Shown: positions 1 through 8,130 of the stretch, piece by piece
Position numbering within the stretch: the stretch's first letter is position 1
Layout: each line of letters begins with the position of its first letter
From: Exiguobacterium undae DSM 14481
GTDB lineage: Bacteria > Bacillota > Bacilli > Exiguobacteriales > Exiguobacteriaceae
DNA length: 64,000 bases
Direction: 5' to 3'
NCBI RefSeq assembly: GCF_000620805.1
Contig: NZ_KK211187.1
Coordinates: forward strand, 1,784,398 to 1,848,397
Translations under genes and position numbers: made by a program
The notes under the pieces: model-generated
Database searches by the model: none
The model's input: only the letters and a program-made list of their open reading frames with translations
Told to the model about the DNA's origin: nothing

Positions 1-607
1 CAAGCACCCAGTTCTCCTCATACATCTTCGTACTGTGCGGCAGACCGACATAGCGGATGTGCCATGGTTCAAACGAGATCCCCGTCACGCTTTCTTTTCC
101 CTTTGGGTAGCGGATGATAAATCCAAACTGATGCGCATGTTTGGCAAGCCATCTGCCCTCTTTCGATTGTTTCATTTTCCCGCGTGTCGAGCCGATGTCT
201 ACCGACAGACCGGTCTGGTGTTCGCTGTGTCCAGCAGGCAACGCAAAGTCCGCACCGTATTCTTCATACAATGCCTGTTGCAGTTTCCCACTTCGGTAGG
301 CACTATTGATTCGAAAGTGATCGACGCCGACCTTTTTCGCCCGTTGCATCATCCGGTGCAAGGCGGTTGCGACATGATCCTCAAGCAGTACATCAGGCTC
401 GACGATTGTTTCCGAGACCTGTTTGGCAACAGCAGATAAATTACGGGGATCTTGTTGAATCTTCGTCTGCTTGTTGATTAACACCAGATCTCCCTGATGC
501 ACGGAAACCTCTTTTAAGGAGATCGATTGTGTCAAAGCCGGTGTCCGGCTTACATACCATTGATAGGCGATGAGGCACGTTAATAGGACGACGATTGTTT
601 TCTTCAT
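1..607 (-). CDS. vanY: VanY-type D-alanyl-D-alanine carboxypeptidase (M15B), C-terminus cut by window edge
   Basis: Reading on the minus strand from the ATG at 607, the frame stays open to base 1 (about 202 residues visible). It opens with MKKTIVVLLT, a hydrophobic anchor or signal segment, so the enzyme probably acts outside the membrane. The zinc-peptidase signature SEHQTGLSVDIG is present (His130, Asp137), followed by FEPWHIRY (Glu180, His183), the ligand and catalytic set of the VanY/D,D-carboxypeptidase family, which removes the terminal D-Ala from peptidoglycan stems. It lies 67 bp downstream of a VanS-like kinase on the same strand, which suggests co-transcription with that two-component system. 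It could be a housekeeping VanY rather than a glycopeptide-resistance gene; no vanHAX genes are visible. Confidence 0.85.
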   Translation of the reverse strand, partial: MKKTIVVLLTCLIAYQWYVSRTPALTQSISLKEVSVHQGDLVLINKQTKIQQDPRNLSAVAKQVSETIVEPDVLLEDHVATALHRMMQRAKKVGVDHFRINSAYRSGKLQQALYEEYGADFALPAGHSEHQTGLSVDIGSTRGKMKQSKEGRWLAKHAHQFGFIIRYPKGKESVTGISFEPWHIRYVGLPHSTKMYEENWVL

Positions 608-674
608 GTTAGACCCTCTCCTTCACTTACACTCAGCGTAAAGAAAAGGGTTTAAAGGAAAGTCGGGGAAAACC

Positions 675-1775
675 TTAAAGATTTCTTAAATCGGACGGCA
701 ACGTGACTTCGAACCGAATCTGTCCATCCGGTTGTTTGACTTCAATCGTCCCTGCGTGTTTCTCGACGATCGTCTTCGCAATGAACAATCCGAGACCGGT
801 CTGTTTCGTCGGCATGTTCCGGACTTGATCCACCGTATAAAACATATCAAACAGATGCGGGACGTCCTCTTTGCGAATCGGCGGACCGTAGTTGGCAATC
901 TGAATCGTGATGACCTCACCTTGGCGGGCTGCCCGGACCTCGATCGGTCGACTCACATCCCCGTACCGCAGGGCATTACTGAGTAGATTCTCGAAGACCC
1001 GCGCCAGTTCTTTTCCGTTTCCGTAAACGGTGAGATTCGGAGCGATTTTTTGGTCAATCCGACCGTCGACTCGGCTGATCATTGGATACATCTCGTCCAG
1101 AAGTTGCAGCAACAACTCATGCAGATCAACCATTGACTGTTCAGTCGCCTTGAGTGACAGATCCAGTTTCGAGATATCGAACAGGGTTTCCATCAACTCC
1201 TCGAGATCCCGGGATTTTTTATAGGCAATCTTTGTATAAGCGATGCGTTGCTCGGCAGTAATGGACGGCTGGTTCAATAAGTCCAAATAGCCGGTCACCG
1301 ATGTCAAAGGTGTCCGTAGATCGTGGGCTAAATTGGCAATCAGTGTTTCTTTACTGCGCTGCGCTAACGTCTCGGCTTGAATCGCGGTCCGCAATCCACT
1401 GCTCGCCTCGTTGAGATCGTTTGCGATTTGACGGAATTCATCTTTTGAGGAAATCTCGATCTGATGCGAAAAATCACCGGCTGCCAATTGGCGGATCCCG
1501 GTCGAGATTTCATTGAAGTATTTCGTATAAGTCCGCGTCAATAAGTAGAAAACGAGGATGGCGAAGGGAATATACAGCGCTAAAAACACATAAATATCGC
1601 CGACTTCGCGCATCCAAAATCGGTACTTCATGTAGGTATCGCCGTAAAAGACATGGTGATGGTAATAGTATTGCAGGGATTTATAGATCGCGAACGTGAC
1701 GACTGCTGCAATCAGCAGACTTTGGATGAACAGATAGATGATCCGGGTCCGGAAACTGTTGATGAATTTACGCAT
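675..1775 (-). CDS. vanS: VanS-like sensor histidine kinase
   Basis: Membrane sensor kinase of 366 residues. Two membrane segments (about residues 12-30 and 60-80) flank a short extracellular loop. A HAMP-like linker follows, then the phosphoacceptor box NLAHDLRTPLTSVTGYL (His151), an N box (ENLLSNALRYG), an F-type box (VPHLFDMFY) and a G2 box (TGLGLFIAK). This arrangement and the H-box wording match the VanS/PhoR-type kinases of Bacillales. The start overlaps the end of the response regulator by 8 bp, so the two are translationally coupled. It presumably senses a cell-wall signal and phosphorylates the partner regulator; the actual ligand cannot be read from sequence. Confidence 0.88.
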   Translation of the reverse strand: MRKFINSFRTRIIYLFIQSLLIAAVVTFAIYKSLQYYYHHHVFYGDTYMKYRFWMREVGDIYVFLALYIPFAILVFYLLTRTYTKYFNEISTGIRQLAAGDFSHQIEISSKDEFRQIANDLNEASSGLRTAIQAETLAQRSKETLIANLAHDLRTPLTSVTGYLDLLNQPSITAEQRIAYTKIAYKKSRDLEELMETLFDISKLDLSLKATEQSMVDLHELLLQLLDEMYPMISRVDGRIDQKIAPNLTVYGNGKELARVFENLLSNALRYGDVSRPIEVRAARQGEVITIQIANYGPPIRKEDVPHLFDMFYTVDQVRNMPTKQTGLGLFIAKTIVEKHAGTIEVKQPDGQIRFEVTLPSDLRNL

Positions 1776-2466
1776 TCACCTTGTACCCGACTCCCCAGAC
1801 CGTTTCAATCAACCTGTTCGCTTTGTTCGTGTCCTCAATCTTTTTCCGTAAAGTCCGGATGTGAACCATGACAGTGTTGGCCCCTTCAAAATAATCCTCC
1901 TTCCACACACGCTGGAAGATTTTTTCTGAACTGAACACTTGATTGGGTGAGCTGGCGAGTAACCAGAAGATCTCAAACTCTTTTGGTGTCAGATTGACCT
2001 TTTGTTCATTGACCAGCACCGTCCGTTGATCCGCATCCAGACATACGTTTTGAATGTTGATGACGTCTGCCTTGGATGAAGCTGTCTGTCCGGTCCATTG
2101 AAAGGCGCGCCGTAACTGGGCATTGACCCGGGCGACCAACTCCAACGGATTAAACGGTTTCGTCATATAGTCATCCGCTCCGATCACCAACCCGCTGATT
2201 TTATCAAAATCGGACTGCTTGGCGCTCAAGAAGATGACCGGTGTCTGATTGATCTGCCGGATTTGCGTCAACACTTCATGACCGTTCATTTCCGGCATCA
2301 TGATATCTAGAATCACAAGATCGATCGACCGCTGTTGAAACAATGACAGACCCGATTTTCCGTCATGAGCAAGTAGCGTAGCGAATCCTTCGTTGCGTAA
2401 ATGAATCGAGACGAGTTCGGCGATTTCGACTTCGTCTTCGATGATGAGAATCGTTCGTGTCTGCAT
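1768..2466 (-). CDS. vanR: VanR-like OmpR-family response regulator
   Basis: A 232-residue response regulator. The receiver domain occupies residues 1-120, with acidic pocket EDE (10-12), phosphoacceptor Asp54 in LVILDIMMPE and the conserved Lys in MTKPFNP. The C-terminal winged helix of the OmpR/PhoB class includes LTPKEFEIFWLL and ANTVMVHIRTLRKKI. It is the first gene of a minus-strand operon running regulator, kinase, carboxypeptidase. The ATG at 2466 is preceded by AAAAGGAGA at good spacing. It probably controls its own operon and the carboxypeptidase gene; no direct-repeat box was identified in the 129 bp upstream. Confidence 0.9.
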   Translation of the reverse strand: MQTRTILIIEDEVEIAELVSIHLRNEGFATLLAHDGKSGLSLFQQRSIDLVILDIMMPEMNGHEVLTQIRQINQTPVIFLSAKQSDFDKISGLVIGADDYMTKPFNPLELVARVNAQLRRAFQWTGQTASSKADVINIQNVCLDADQRTVLVNEQKVNLTPKEFEIFWLLASSPNQVFSSEKIFQRVWKEDYFEGANTVMVHIRTLRKKIEDTNKANRLIETVWGVGYKVNA

Positions 2467-2595
2467 AAGCTGTCTCCTTTTCTACGTCTGAACAGCTTAT
2501 ATGATGGCATAACGAATCCTTTATTCCCCTTTTTTCAAAACAGATTCCGCAGGCTTTTTACAATCGTTTCCAGACGTCGTGATTCTTCTTTTGGC

Positions 2596-3015
2596 TTAGT
2601 CTAAAATCACATTTTTCCCTTCCGCGCGCAACTTGGCGAGGGACGTTTTCATCTGTTGGATCACTTCTTCCGTATGCCGTTCCCATGTCGCAAGCTCCGC
2701 GACGATGACAAGCGGTTGCTGCGACCGGTACGACCGCGTCGGATTTCCCGGAAAACGTTTGTCGGTCAAATTTGGATCATCTTCGAACGTCCCGAGCGGC
2801 TCGATGAGATAGATGTGTTGGGCACCATCTCCTTTTGCGAGTTCGGCGCCCCATTTGGCGGCCTCAAGCGTTGCAGTGAAATAGATGTAATTGGCACGTT
2901 TGTCCTGATAATTGGACGGAAAATGCGCCTCCAACTGATCGCCGACGTTCAGCGCCACTTTTGTCCCGTGAAAAAACGGTCCCCGGTCCAGCACTTCGAT
3001 CTGGTCTGTCATCAA
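2596..3015 (-). CDS. arr: NAD+-dependent rifampin ADP-ribosyltransferase (Arr)
   Basis: The 139-residue protein has the length and signatures of Arr enzymes, which transfer ADP-ribose from NAD+ to a rifamycin hydroxyl and inactivate the drug. It shows GPFFHGTK (His16), NYIYFTA (Tyr45), WGAELA, and the family hallmark FEDDPNLTDKRFPGNPT with the catalytic Asp79 or Asp80 near residue 80, then SYRS. These correspond to the His-Tyr-Asp triad known for Arr. Two adjacent ATG codons (3015 and 3012) are possible starts. It stands alone, not in an integron or beside a transposase, so it looks like a chromosomal intrinsic gene. Confidence 0.93.
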   Translation of the reverse strand: MMTDQIEVLDRGPFFHGTKVALNVGDQLEAHFPSNYQDKRANYIYFTATLEAAKWGAELAKGDGAQHIYLIEPLGTFEDDPNLTDKRFPGNPTRSYRSQQPLVIVAELATWERHTEEVIQQMKTSLAKLRAEGKNVILD

Positions 3016-3324
3016 AATCCCCTTCCTCTCTTCAGTGTTCTTGCTTGTAGTATAAGGCGCGATTTGACAGAAAAGTAGTCTGTTTCCTTTAGGGCAATCG
3101 CGGTATACTTCTAGTAGAGGGATTCATCACGCGTTACCCGGCAGACGAATGTTCCAGCAGGAGTTATTCAGTCAGTCGGGTTCTTTCCATGCATTTCATT
3201 TCGCAGCACGATCGAATCGTCAACTGCAATTATTCTAGATTTCCCGTCCCAAAACTGTCCCTATTCGTTCTTCTCGTTTGACAACTTTTGTCAGCATGGT
3301 ATCGTGAAAGTATCAAGGTCAAGG
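3016..3324. other. Intergenic region between arr and the diguanylate cyclase
   Basis: This divergent spacer holds no convincing gene. A possible promoter for the plus-strand diguanylate cyclase is TTGACA at 3278-3283 with a weak TATCGT at 3300-3305 (16-bp spacing). The rest should carry the arr promoter, which I could not place with confidence. Confidence 0.4.
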
Positions 3325-4452
3325 ATGTGGAAAATCATGTTCATCGTCGAGTTACTGATCAACGCTTGTATCGCGTTCACCGGATTTTATATCATCTCGA
3401 AAATCATCCATTCCACCCAGTTTTCATCCTATACGATGAAGTCGATCATCATCGGACTGGCGACCGGATTACTTGGTGTCTTGTTAATGTTCAAAGGCAT
3501 TCAAGTCAACGAGTCCCTCCGGATGGATCTGCGGCATTTACCACTCGTCTTACTGGCATTTTACGGCATTCGTTTTCCACTCGTCATCGCGACAGCCATC
3601 ATCGCCAGTTCGCGGTTTTTATTCGGGGTCACACCACAGGCCTTCGTTGCCTTCATCGCGATTCTCGGTATCAGCAGCGGTATGCTTTACATCCACCGGA
3701 AGTTGCTGAACCGGCCGTTCCTGCAAAACGTTTCGTTGAACGTCTGGGCCCTGTTGATGATTACATGCGCCGTTCTGATCAACTTAGGATTCAGTGACAC
3801 GGCACTCCGGCTGTTACTGTCGACCTGGACAATCGGTCTTGCGGTCGGTGTCCTCTCGAGCATGTTGACGCTTGATTTCCAGACGTTGAATCAGCAGGTC
3901 CAACTGTACAAAAAGTCAGCCGAACTCGATCACTTGACCGGTCTGTACAATCGGCGGGTCTGGGATGCCCGGACGGCAGGACTCGAACAAGAAGGACGGA
4001 TCTACAATGTCCTTGCGCTCGACATCGATCACTTTAAGCATGTCAACGATACGTACGGGCACGGTAACGGTGATCTCGTCTTGCAACAGTTTGCCAACAT
4101 CCTGAAGGAAGAAACCCGCCCGCACGATATCACGGCCCGGATCGGCGGTGAGGAGTTCATGATTCTCGTCTATGACCTGTCCCCGCAAAAAGTCGTCAAG
4201 GTCGCCAATCGGATTCGCGAACGGATTGCGACGGAACGGTTTCAATTCGACGGGTTCCCGGCGATTGAAGTCACGACCTCGATCGGCATCGCCCACGGGA
4301 AACATGTGCACATTCAGCGGATGAGCACACTCGCCGATGATGCCTTGTATACGGCGAAACAACAAGGACGAAACCGGACGATTCTGTTTGATCAGCTCGA
4401 CCAGCAAGATGTCGCCGTCACCCAGTCGTCGACCGAAACGATTCATTCTTAA
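3325..4452 (+). CDS. Membrane diguanylate cyclase (GGDEF)
   Basis: A 375-residue protein with five or six membrane helices in the first 185 residues (5TMR-LYT-like sensor) and a C-terminal GGDEF domain. The active-site motif GGEEF lies about residue 275, so it should be catalytically competent and make c-di-GMP from two GTP. An inhibitory I-site RPHD sits five residues upstream of GGEEF, as in product-inhibited cyclases. I chose the ATG at 3325 because AAGG lies 6 nt upstream; a GTG at 3304 would add seven residues but has no ribosome binding site. It appears to be a single gene followed by a small membrane-protein gene. Confidence 0.85.
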   Translation: MWKIMFIVELLINACIAFTGFYIISKIIHSTQFSSYTMKSIIIGLATGLLGVLLMFKGIQVNESLRMDLRHLPLVLLAFYGIRFPLVIATAIIASSRFLFGVTPQAFVAFIAILGISSGMLYIHRKLLNRPFLQNVSLNVWALLMITCAVLINLGFSDTALRLLLSTWTIGLAVGVLSSMLTLDFQTLNQQVQLYKKSAELDHLTGLYNRRVWDARTAGLEQEGRIYNVLALDIDHFKHVNDTYGHGNGDLVLQQFANILKEETRPHDITARIGGEEFMILVYDLSPQKVVKVANRIRERIATERFQFDGFPAIEVTTSIGIAHGKHVHIQRMSTLADDALYTAKQQGRNRTILFDQLDQQDVAVTQSSTETIHS

Positions 4453-4475
4453 ACACATACGTTGGAGGTTAGCTG

Positions 4476-4733
4476 ATGTTTGAACCAAAAAGAGAATTCA
4501 TCACGACAGCAGAAACGATTTTATTTGTCAGCACATTATTCATGTGGATTTACATTGCACAAACGTTCGTTTTCATCGATTCCTTTCAATCGCTCTTCTT
4601 CACACCGTCTTGGTGGTTAATGCTACCTGTCATGACATTCGTATTGTTTTTACGTTCATTTATTGGCAGACGGATTAATTTGGACTGGACGGATGACGAA
4701 GAAGAACAAGAGTTGGATCAAAAACAACGTTAA
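4476..4733 (+). CDS. Small two-helix membrane protein, unknown function
   Basis: An 85-residue protein with two hydrophobic helices (about residues 13-33 and 43-62) and a very acidic tail (DWTDDEEEQELDQ). The ATG follows GGAGGTTAGCTG. It lies 23 bp after the diguanylate cyclase on the same strand and ends just before a strong terminator, so the two are probably one transcript. I do not recognise the family. Confidence 0.7.
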   Translation: MFEPKREFITTAETILFVSTLFMWIYIAQTFVFIDSFQSLFFTPSWWLMLPVMTFVLFLRSFIGRRINLDWTDDEEEQELDQKQR

Positions 4734-4740
4734 ACAAAAC

Positions 4741-4787
4741 AGCCCGGTCCTATCCGCTTTTTTCGGATAACGACCGGGTTATTTTTT
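4741..4787 (+). terminator. Rho-independent terminator
   Basis: The arms CCCGGTC-TATCCG and CGGATA-GACCGGG form a strong hairpin with a short T-rich loop, followed by TTATTTTTT. Confidence 0.9.
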
Positions 4788-4821
4788 GGAGGATACATGT
4801 AGTTTCAGTGATTGGACTTCG

Positions 4822-5370
4822 TTATGATTTTAGCGCCTTTTCCCGTGTCAGGACCATCTGGATCGAATCGATCCATTCCCCTGCGATTTCTACATCGTGG
4901 GCATCCACACCGGTCACTTCGAAACCGATTTTTTCATAGACGTGCCTCGCCCTCGGGTTGATGGCCAAGACACTTAAGGTCAATTGATTTAAAGACGTGT
5001 GCCGGAACAGATAATCCATCAACAACTGTGTCGCTTCTGTTCCGAGACCTCGATTTCTGCCGTCCGGTCCGATCAGAATCCGGAAATTCATGCTTTGCTG
5101 TTGTTGCTCATAGTCGTTGACGACAACTTCCCCCACGAGTACGCCTGACTCCTGATCGATGATGGCCAAATCCAACCGATCCGGTTGGGCGTTTCTTGTG
5201 GCATACCACGTTTGCAGGGTCTTTCGGTCGATGCCGGAGGAACTTCCGGTTAATGTCCGGACTTCGGGATCGAGCAAACATCGTTCAATCCATGGAATGT
5301 CCTCCGTTGCAAAGGGACGGAGAATGACCTTTTCTCCGATTAAGGTGGGTTTAACCGTTAAATTCATCAT
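4822..5370 (-). CDS. GNAT family N-acetyltransferase (RimJ/RimL type)
   Basis: A 182-residue acetyltransferase. It has VILRPFATEDIPWIERCL at the N-terminus, then the acetyl-CoA loop GPDGRNRGLGTEATQLL (about residues 105-121) and the C-terminal NPRARHVYEKIGFEVTG typical of RimJ/RimL-type GNATs. The frame is open upstream to about 5526, but AAGGAG spaced 10 nt before the ATG at 5370 marks the real start and avoids overlap with the DUF4177 gene. The substrate is unknown; the family acetylates amino groups of proteins or small molecules. Confidence 0.85.
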   Translation of the reverse strand: MMNLTVKPTLIGEKVILRPFATEDIPWIERCLLDPEVRTLTGSSSGIDRKTLQTWYATRNAQPDRLDLAIIDQESGVLVGEVVVNDYEQQQQSMNFRILIGPDGRNRGLGTEATQLLMDYLFRHTSLNQLTLSVLAINPRARHVYEKIGFEVTGVDAHDVEIAGEWIDSIQMVLTREKALKS

Positions 5371-5476
5371 TTGATCGTTGCTCCTTCGTTTAGAATTCAT
5401 ACTTCCAGGTTTTCTTTCTGGGAACCATTTCCCATTTCCGCTCGTACGATACAAGACGATTAAAGGAGGGGCTATT

Positions 5477-5671
5477 ATGTTCGAATACCAATTCATCCGG
5501 ATTGATTTTAAACGGTTATCCGGCAACCCGAAAGAAGATTACCGGGACGTCATCACCCAACAAGCGGAAGACGGATGGCGGTTCATCCAACTCGTTGCAC
5601 CTGATTTCGTAACGTCCGGCGTAGGGGTCGGATCTTATTATGAACTGATTTTTGAACGTCCTCGCTCGTAA
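5477..5671 (+). CDS. DUF4177 family small protein
   Basis: A 64-residue soluble protein beginning MFEYQFIRIDF, with the EDGWRFIQLVAP core and a C-terminal YYELIFERP strand, the pattern and length of DUF4177 proteins. AAAGGAGGG lies 6 nt before the ATG. The function of the family is unknown. It is divergent from the GNAT gene, about 106 bp apart. Confidence 0.75.
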   Translation: MFEYQFIRIDFKRLSGNPKEDYRDVITQQAEDGWRFIQLVAPDFVTSGVGVGSYYELIFERPRS

Positions 5672-5820
5672 GACTGAGTATCCTGAAACGATTTCGTTCT
5701 TTTAGTATACCGAATCGTTATCCTCAAATGACACTTCCTTACATTTTTATTCGTTTTCTGTTTCCTTTTTATCCTATACAATCAAGGAAGTTTGATCATC
5801 TAAAAAGGAGGCGTCGCTTC

Positions 5821-6108
5821 ATGAAGTTTCCAAAATGGCTGCTGTACCTCGGTGCGCTTCCGACGTTCGGATTTGCTTTTTACGCCATCACGAGTCCGGA
5901 TTTCCGAACGGAATTCACGGCACTGTCGTCACTCAACGCGCCTGTCACATCCGTTGTGCTGACCGTGTTCGTCGCTTATTGGACGTTGTTCTTTATCTTG
6001 ACGAACGGACTTCGTCGACACCTCGACTTGATCGTGTTGTCCGCTTTGTTGCTGATCTGTTTTATCTTGACGAGCCTGTTTGCTACGCTCGATTACTTTC
6101 TCCCTTGA
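5821..6108 (+). CDS. Hypothetical three-helix membrane protein
   Basis: A 95-residue protein with three hydrophobic helices (about residues 5-22, 41-60 and 70-92). The ATG at 5821 follows AAAAAGGAGG at a standard distance; the frame is open further upstream but without a ribosome binding site. It stands alone before the MFS gene. No family recognised. Confidence 0.7.
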   Translation: MKFPKWLLYLGALPTFGFAFYAITSPDFRTEFTALSSLNAPVTSVVLTVFVAYWTLFFILTNGLRRHLDLIVLSALLLICFILTSLFATLDYFLP

Positions 6109-6254
6109 ATGCCTCCCGCAAGCCATCTTTTTGATGGATTTTTCCATTTTCTTCTTGCAATGCCGCCCTCCGTCCCGTAATATCATTTGTAATAAATTTC
6201 TATATATTCAAAAAACAATTGTCGAAAACAGATGGACTTTGGGGGCGATGCTGG

Positions 6255-7493
6255 ATGGATTTCAAAACATGGAAACACCCTGCTTTATTATTGACGAGTG
6301 TCGGGATTTCGAATCTCGGCGCCTGGGTCTACTTCATCGCACTGAACTTGATCGTGCTCGACCGGACGAATTCGGTATTTGCCGTCTCCGTCCTCTACAT
6401 GCTTGTCCCGATTGCTGCCCTGTTGACGAGCTTTTGGTCGGGAAGCCTGATTGACCGGGTCGACAAACGGAACATGATGGTGCTTCTTGACGTGGCTCGA
6501 GCTGTCCTGATTGCGATTCTTCCGTTTATTGATTCGTTGTTTGTCCTCTATGCCCTCGTCTTTTTGATCAATATGGGCATTTCCTTGTTCGAATCCGCTT
6601 CCTTGATCTACATGACGAAACTCGTCTCGCACAACAACCGGCAACGGTTTAACGCCTTAAAAAACTTTATTCAATCCTGCGGCTTCATTCTCGGACCGAC
6701 GATTGCCGGTCTCCTGTTCCTTATCGGCTCACCGGCATTTGCCATCTATATGAATGCCGGTGCACTGGCCTTGTCTGCGCTGATCCTGTTTTTCCTGCCG
6801 GATTTGGAGAAACGAACGACGTTTGCCGAGGCGGAACGCCTCAGCTTGCGGATGATTGCCGACGACTGGAAAGAGACGTTGCGGTTTACGCACAAGCACC
6901 GGTACATCACACTCGTCTACGGTCTGTTTTGTGTGATGACGATTTTTATGTCCGGTCTCGATTCTCTCGAAGCCTCATTCGCGACACGGGTGCTGGCGTT
7001 TTCTGAGAGCACATACGGCTTCCTCGTCAGTATCGCCGGCGTCGGTATCATCGCCGGCTCCGTCATCAACGCGACGTGTACGAAGTGGCTCAGCCTGCGT
7101 TTCTTGATCGGGTTCGGTGCTGTCACGACACCGATCGGTTACCTGCTGTTTGCGACGGCGGACAGTTTCTTCGTGGCAGCAGTCGGCTTTTTCCTGCTGA
7201 CGTTTGCTTTATCGTTTGCCAACACCGGTTTCTTGTCGTTTTATCAAAACAATGTCCCGGTTTCAATCATGGGCCGCTTCTCCGGCGTCCTCAACGTCGC
7301 CGAGTCGGTCTTTGTCATCGGACTGACGTTATCGATCGGGATGCTCGCCGAAGTCTTCTCGATCCGTTCGACCTACATCGTCTTTTCGCTTGGCTTTCTG
7401 TTGATCGGACTGATCACGTTACCCATCGTCTTGAATCGCACGAAACGAACGTTGTACACGCTGACGGTCGAAGAAGAACCCAAAGTCTCTTAA
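6255..7493 (+). CDS. MFS transporter (MFS_3-type exporter)
   Basis: A 412-residue major facilitator protein with about twelve helices. The loop between helices 2 and 3 carries a variant MFS signature (GSLIDRVDKRNMMVLLD), and the first helix contains SNLGAWVYFIALNLIVLD, as in drug and macrolide exporters of the MFS_3 group. The substrate is not predictable. I place the start at the ATG at 6255, with TTGGGGG 9 nt upstream; an upstream TTG at 6219 lacks a binding site. A perfect terminator follows the stop. Confidence 0.83.
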   Translation: MDFKTWKHPALLLTSVGISNLGAWVYFIALNLIVLDRTNSVFAVSVLYMLVPIAALLTSFWSGSLIDRVDKRNMMVLLDVARAVLIAILPFIDSLFVLYALVFLINMGISLFESASLIYMTKLVSHNNRQRFNALKNFIQSCGFILGPTIAGLLFLIGSPAFAIYMNAGALALSALILFFLPDLEKRTTFAEAERLSLRMIADDWKETLRFTHKHRYITLVYGLFCVMTIFMSGLDSLEASFATRVLAFSESTYGFLVSIAGVGIIAGSVINATCTKWLSLRFLIGFGAVTTPIGYLLFATADSFFVAAVGFFLLTFALSFANTGFLSFYQNNVPVSIMGRFSGVLNVAESVFVIGLTLSIGMLAEVFSIRSTYIVFSLGFLLIGLITLPIVLNRTKRTLYTLTVEEEPKVS

Positions 7494-7497
7494 CTCT

Positions 7498-7546
7498 AAA
7501 ACAACAGGAGCCACGAGGATTTCTCCTTGTGGCTCCTGTTGTTTGG
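7498..7546 (+). terminator. Rho-independent terminator
   Basis: A hairpin of about 20 base pairs (AACAACAGGAGCCAC against GTGGCTCCTGTTGTT) with a 4-nt loop lies directly after the MFS stop. The flanking A and T runs would let it work on both strands. Confidence 0.9.
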
Positions 7547-7617
7547 TTCGTTTAGACCGTTGCCGGTCAGGATATAGTCAAGAAACCTGCTGAGTTTCAG
7601 CCGAAGGAGGACTCCCC

Positions 7618-8115
7618 ATGACAGGAATCGACTGTCTGCTTCACCTGCACCAAGAACTCGATCGGTATTCGGAAGACGAATTGCACTACATTTCACGTCC
7701 GGGTGTCTGGTCGCTTGGTCAAATGTATGACCACATCTTGCTGGTCGCTCACGAATATCTGGATGAGGTCGAAGCCTGTGCTTCACGCACCACTCGCTCA
7801 ACTGCCGGAAAAACGCCCTATGGCGAAGAGTTGTTTCGACAAGCTGCCTTTCCGCCCGTCAAAATCAGGCTTCCGGAAGAGATGAATGCACCACCGAACA
7901 ATACCAACAGTGCCGATCAGTTAAGACACCGTCTCGTTCAACTGGTCGAACGAATGGAAAGCTGGTCGGCACGACTTGATCAGATTGATCCAACCTCGAA
8001 AACGGAACACGGTGGGTTCGGTTGGCTGAATGCCTGTGAATGGTATCAGTTGATCGAAATGCATACCCGGCATCACTTCCGTCAAAAACAGGAACTGGAA
8101 CAGCAGTTACCTTAA
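7618..8115 (+). CDS. DinB-like protein (DinB/YfiT metal-binding fold)
   Basis: A 165-residue four-helix-bundle protein. It contains RPGVWSLGQMYDHILLVAHEY near residue 35 (His40) and EMHTRHHFRQK near the C-terminus, supplying the three-histidine metal site typical of the DinB/YfiT superfamily, whose members include thiol-S-transferases and many uncharacterised stress proteins. AAGGAGG lies upstream of the ATG. The in vivo reaction is unknown. It converges with the beta-propeller gene 15 bp away. Confidence 0.78.
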   Translation: MTGIDCLLHLHQELDRYSEDELHYISRPGVWSLGQMYDHILLVAHEYLDEVEACASRTTRSTAGKTPYGEELFRQAAFPPVKIRLPEEMNAPPNNTNSADQLRHRLVQLVERMESWSARLDQIDPTSKTEHGGFGWLNACEWYQLIEMHTRHHFRQKQELEQQLP

Positions 8116-8130
8116 GGTGTACCACTTAAT

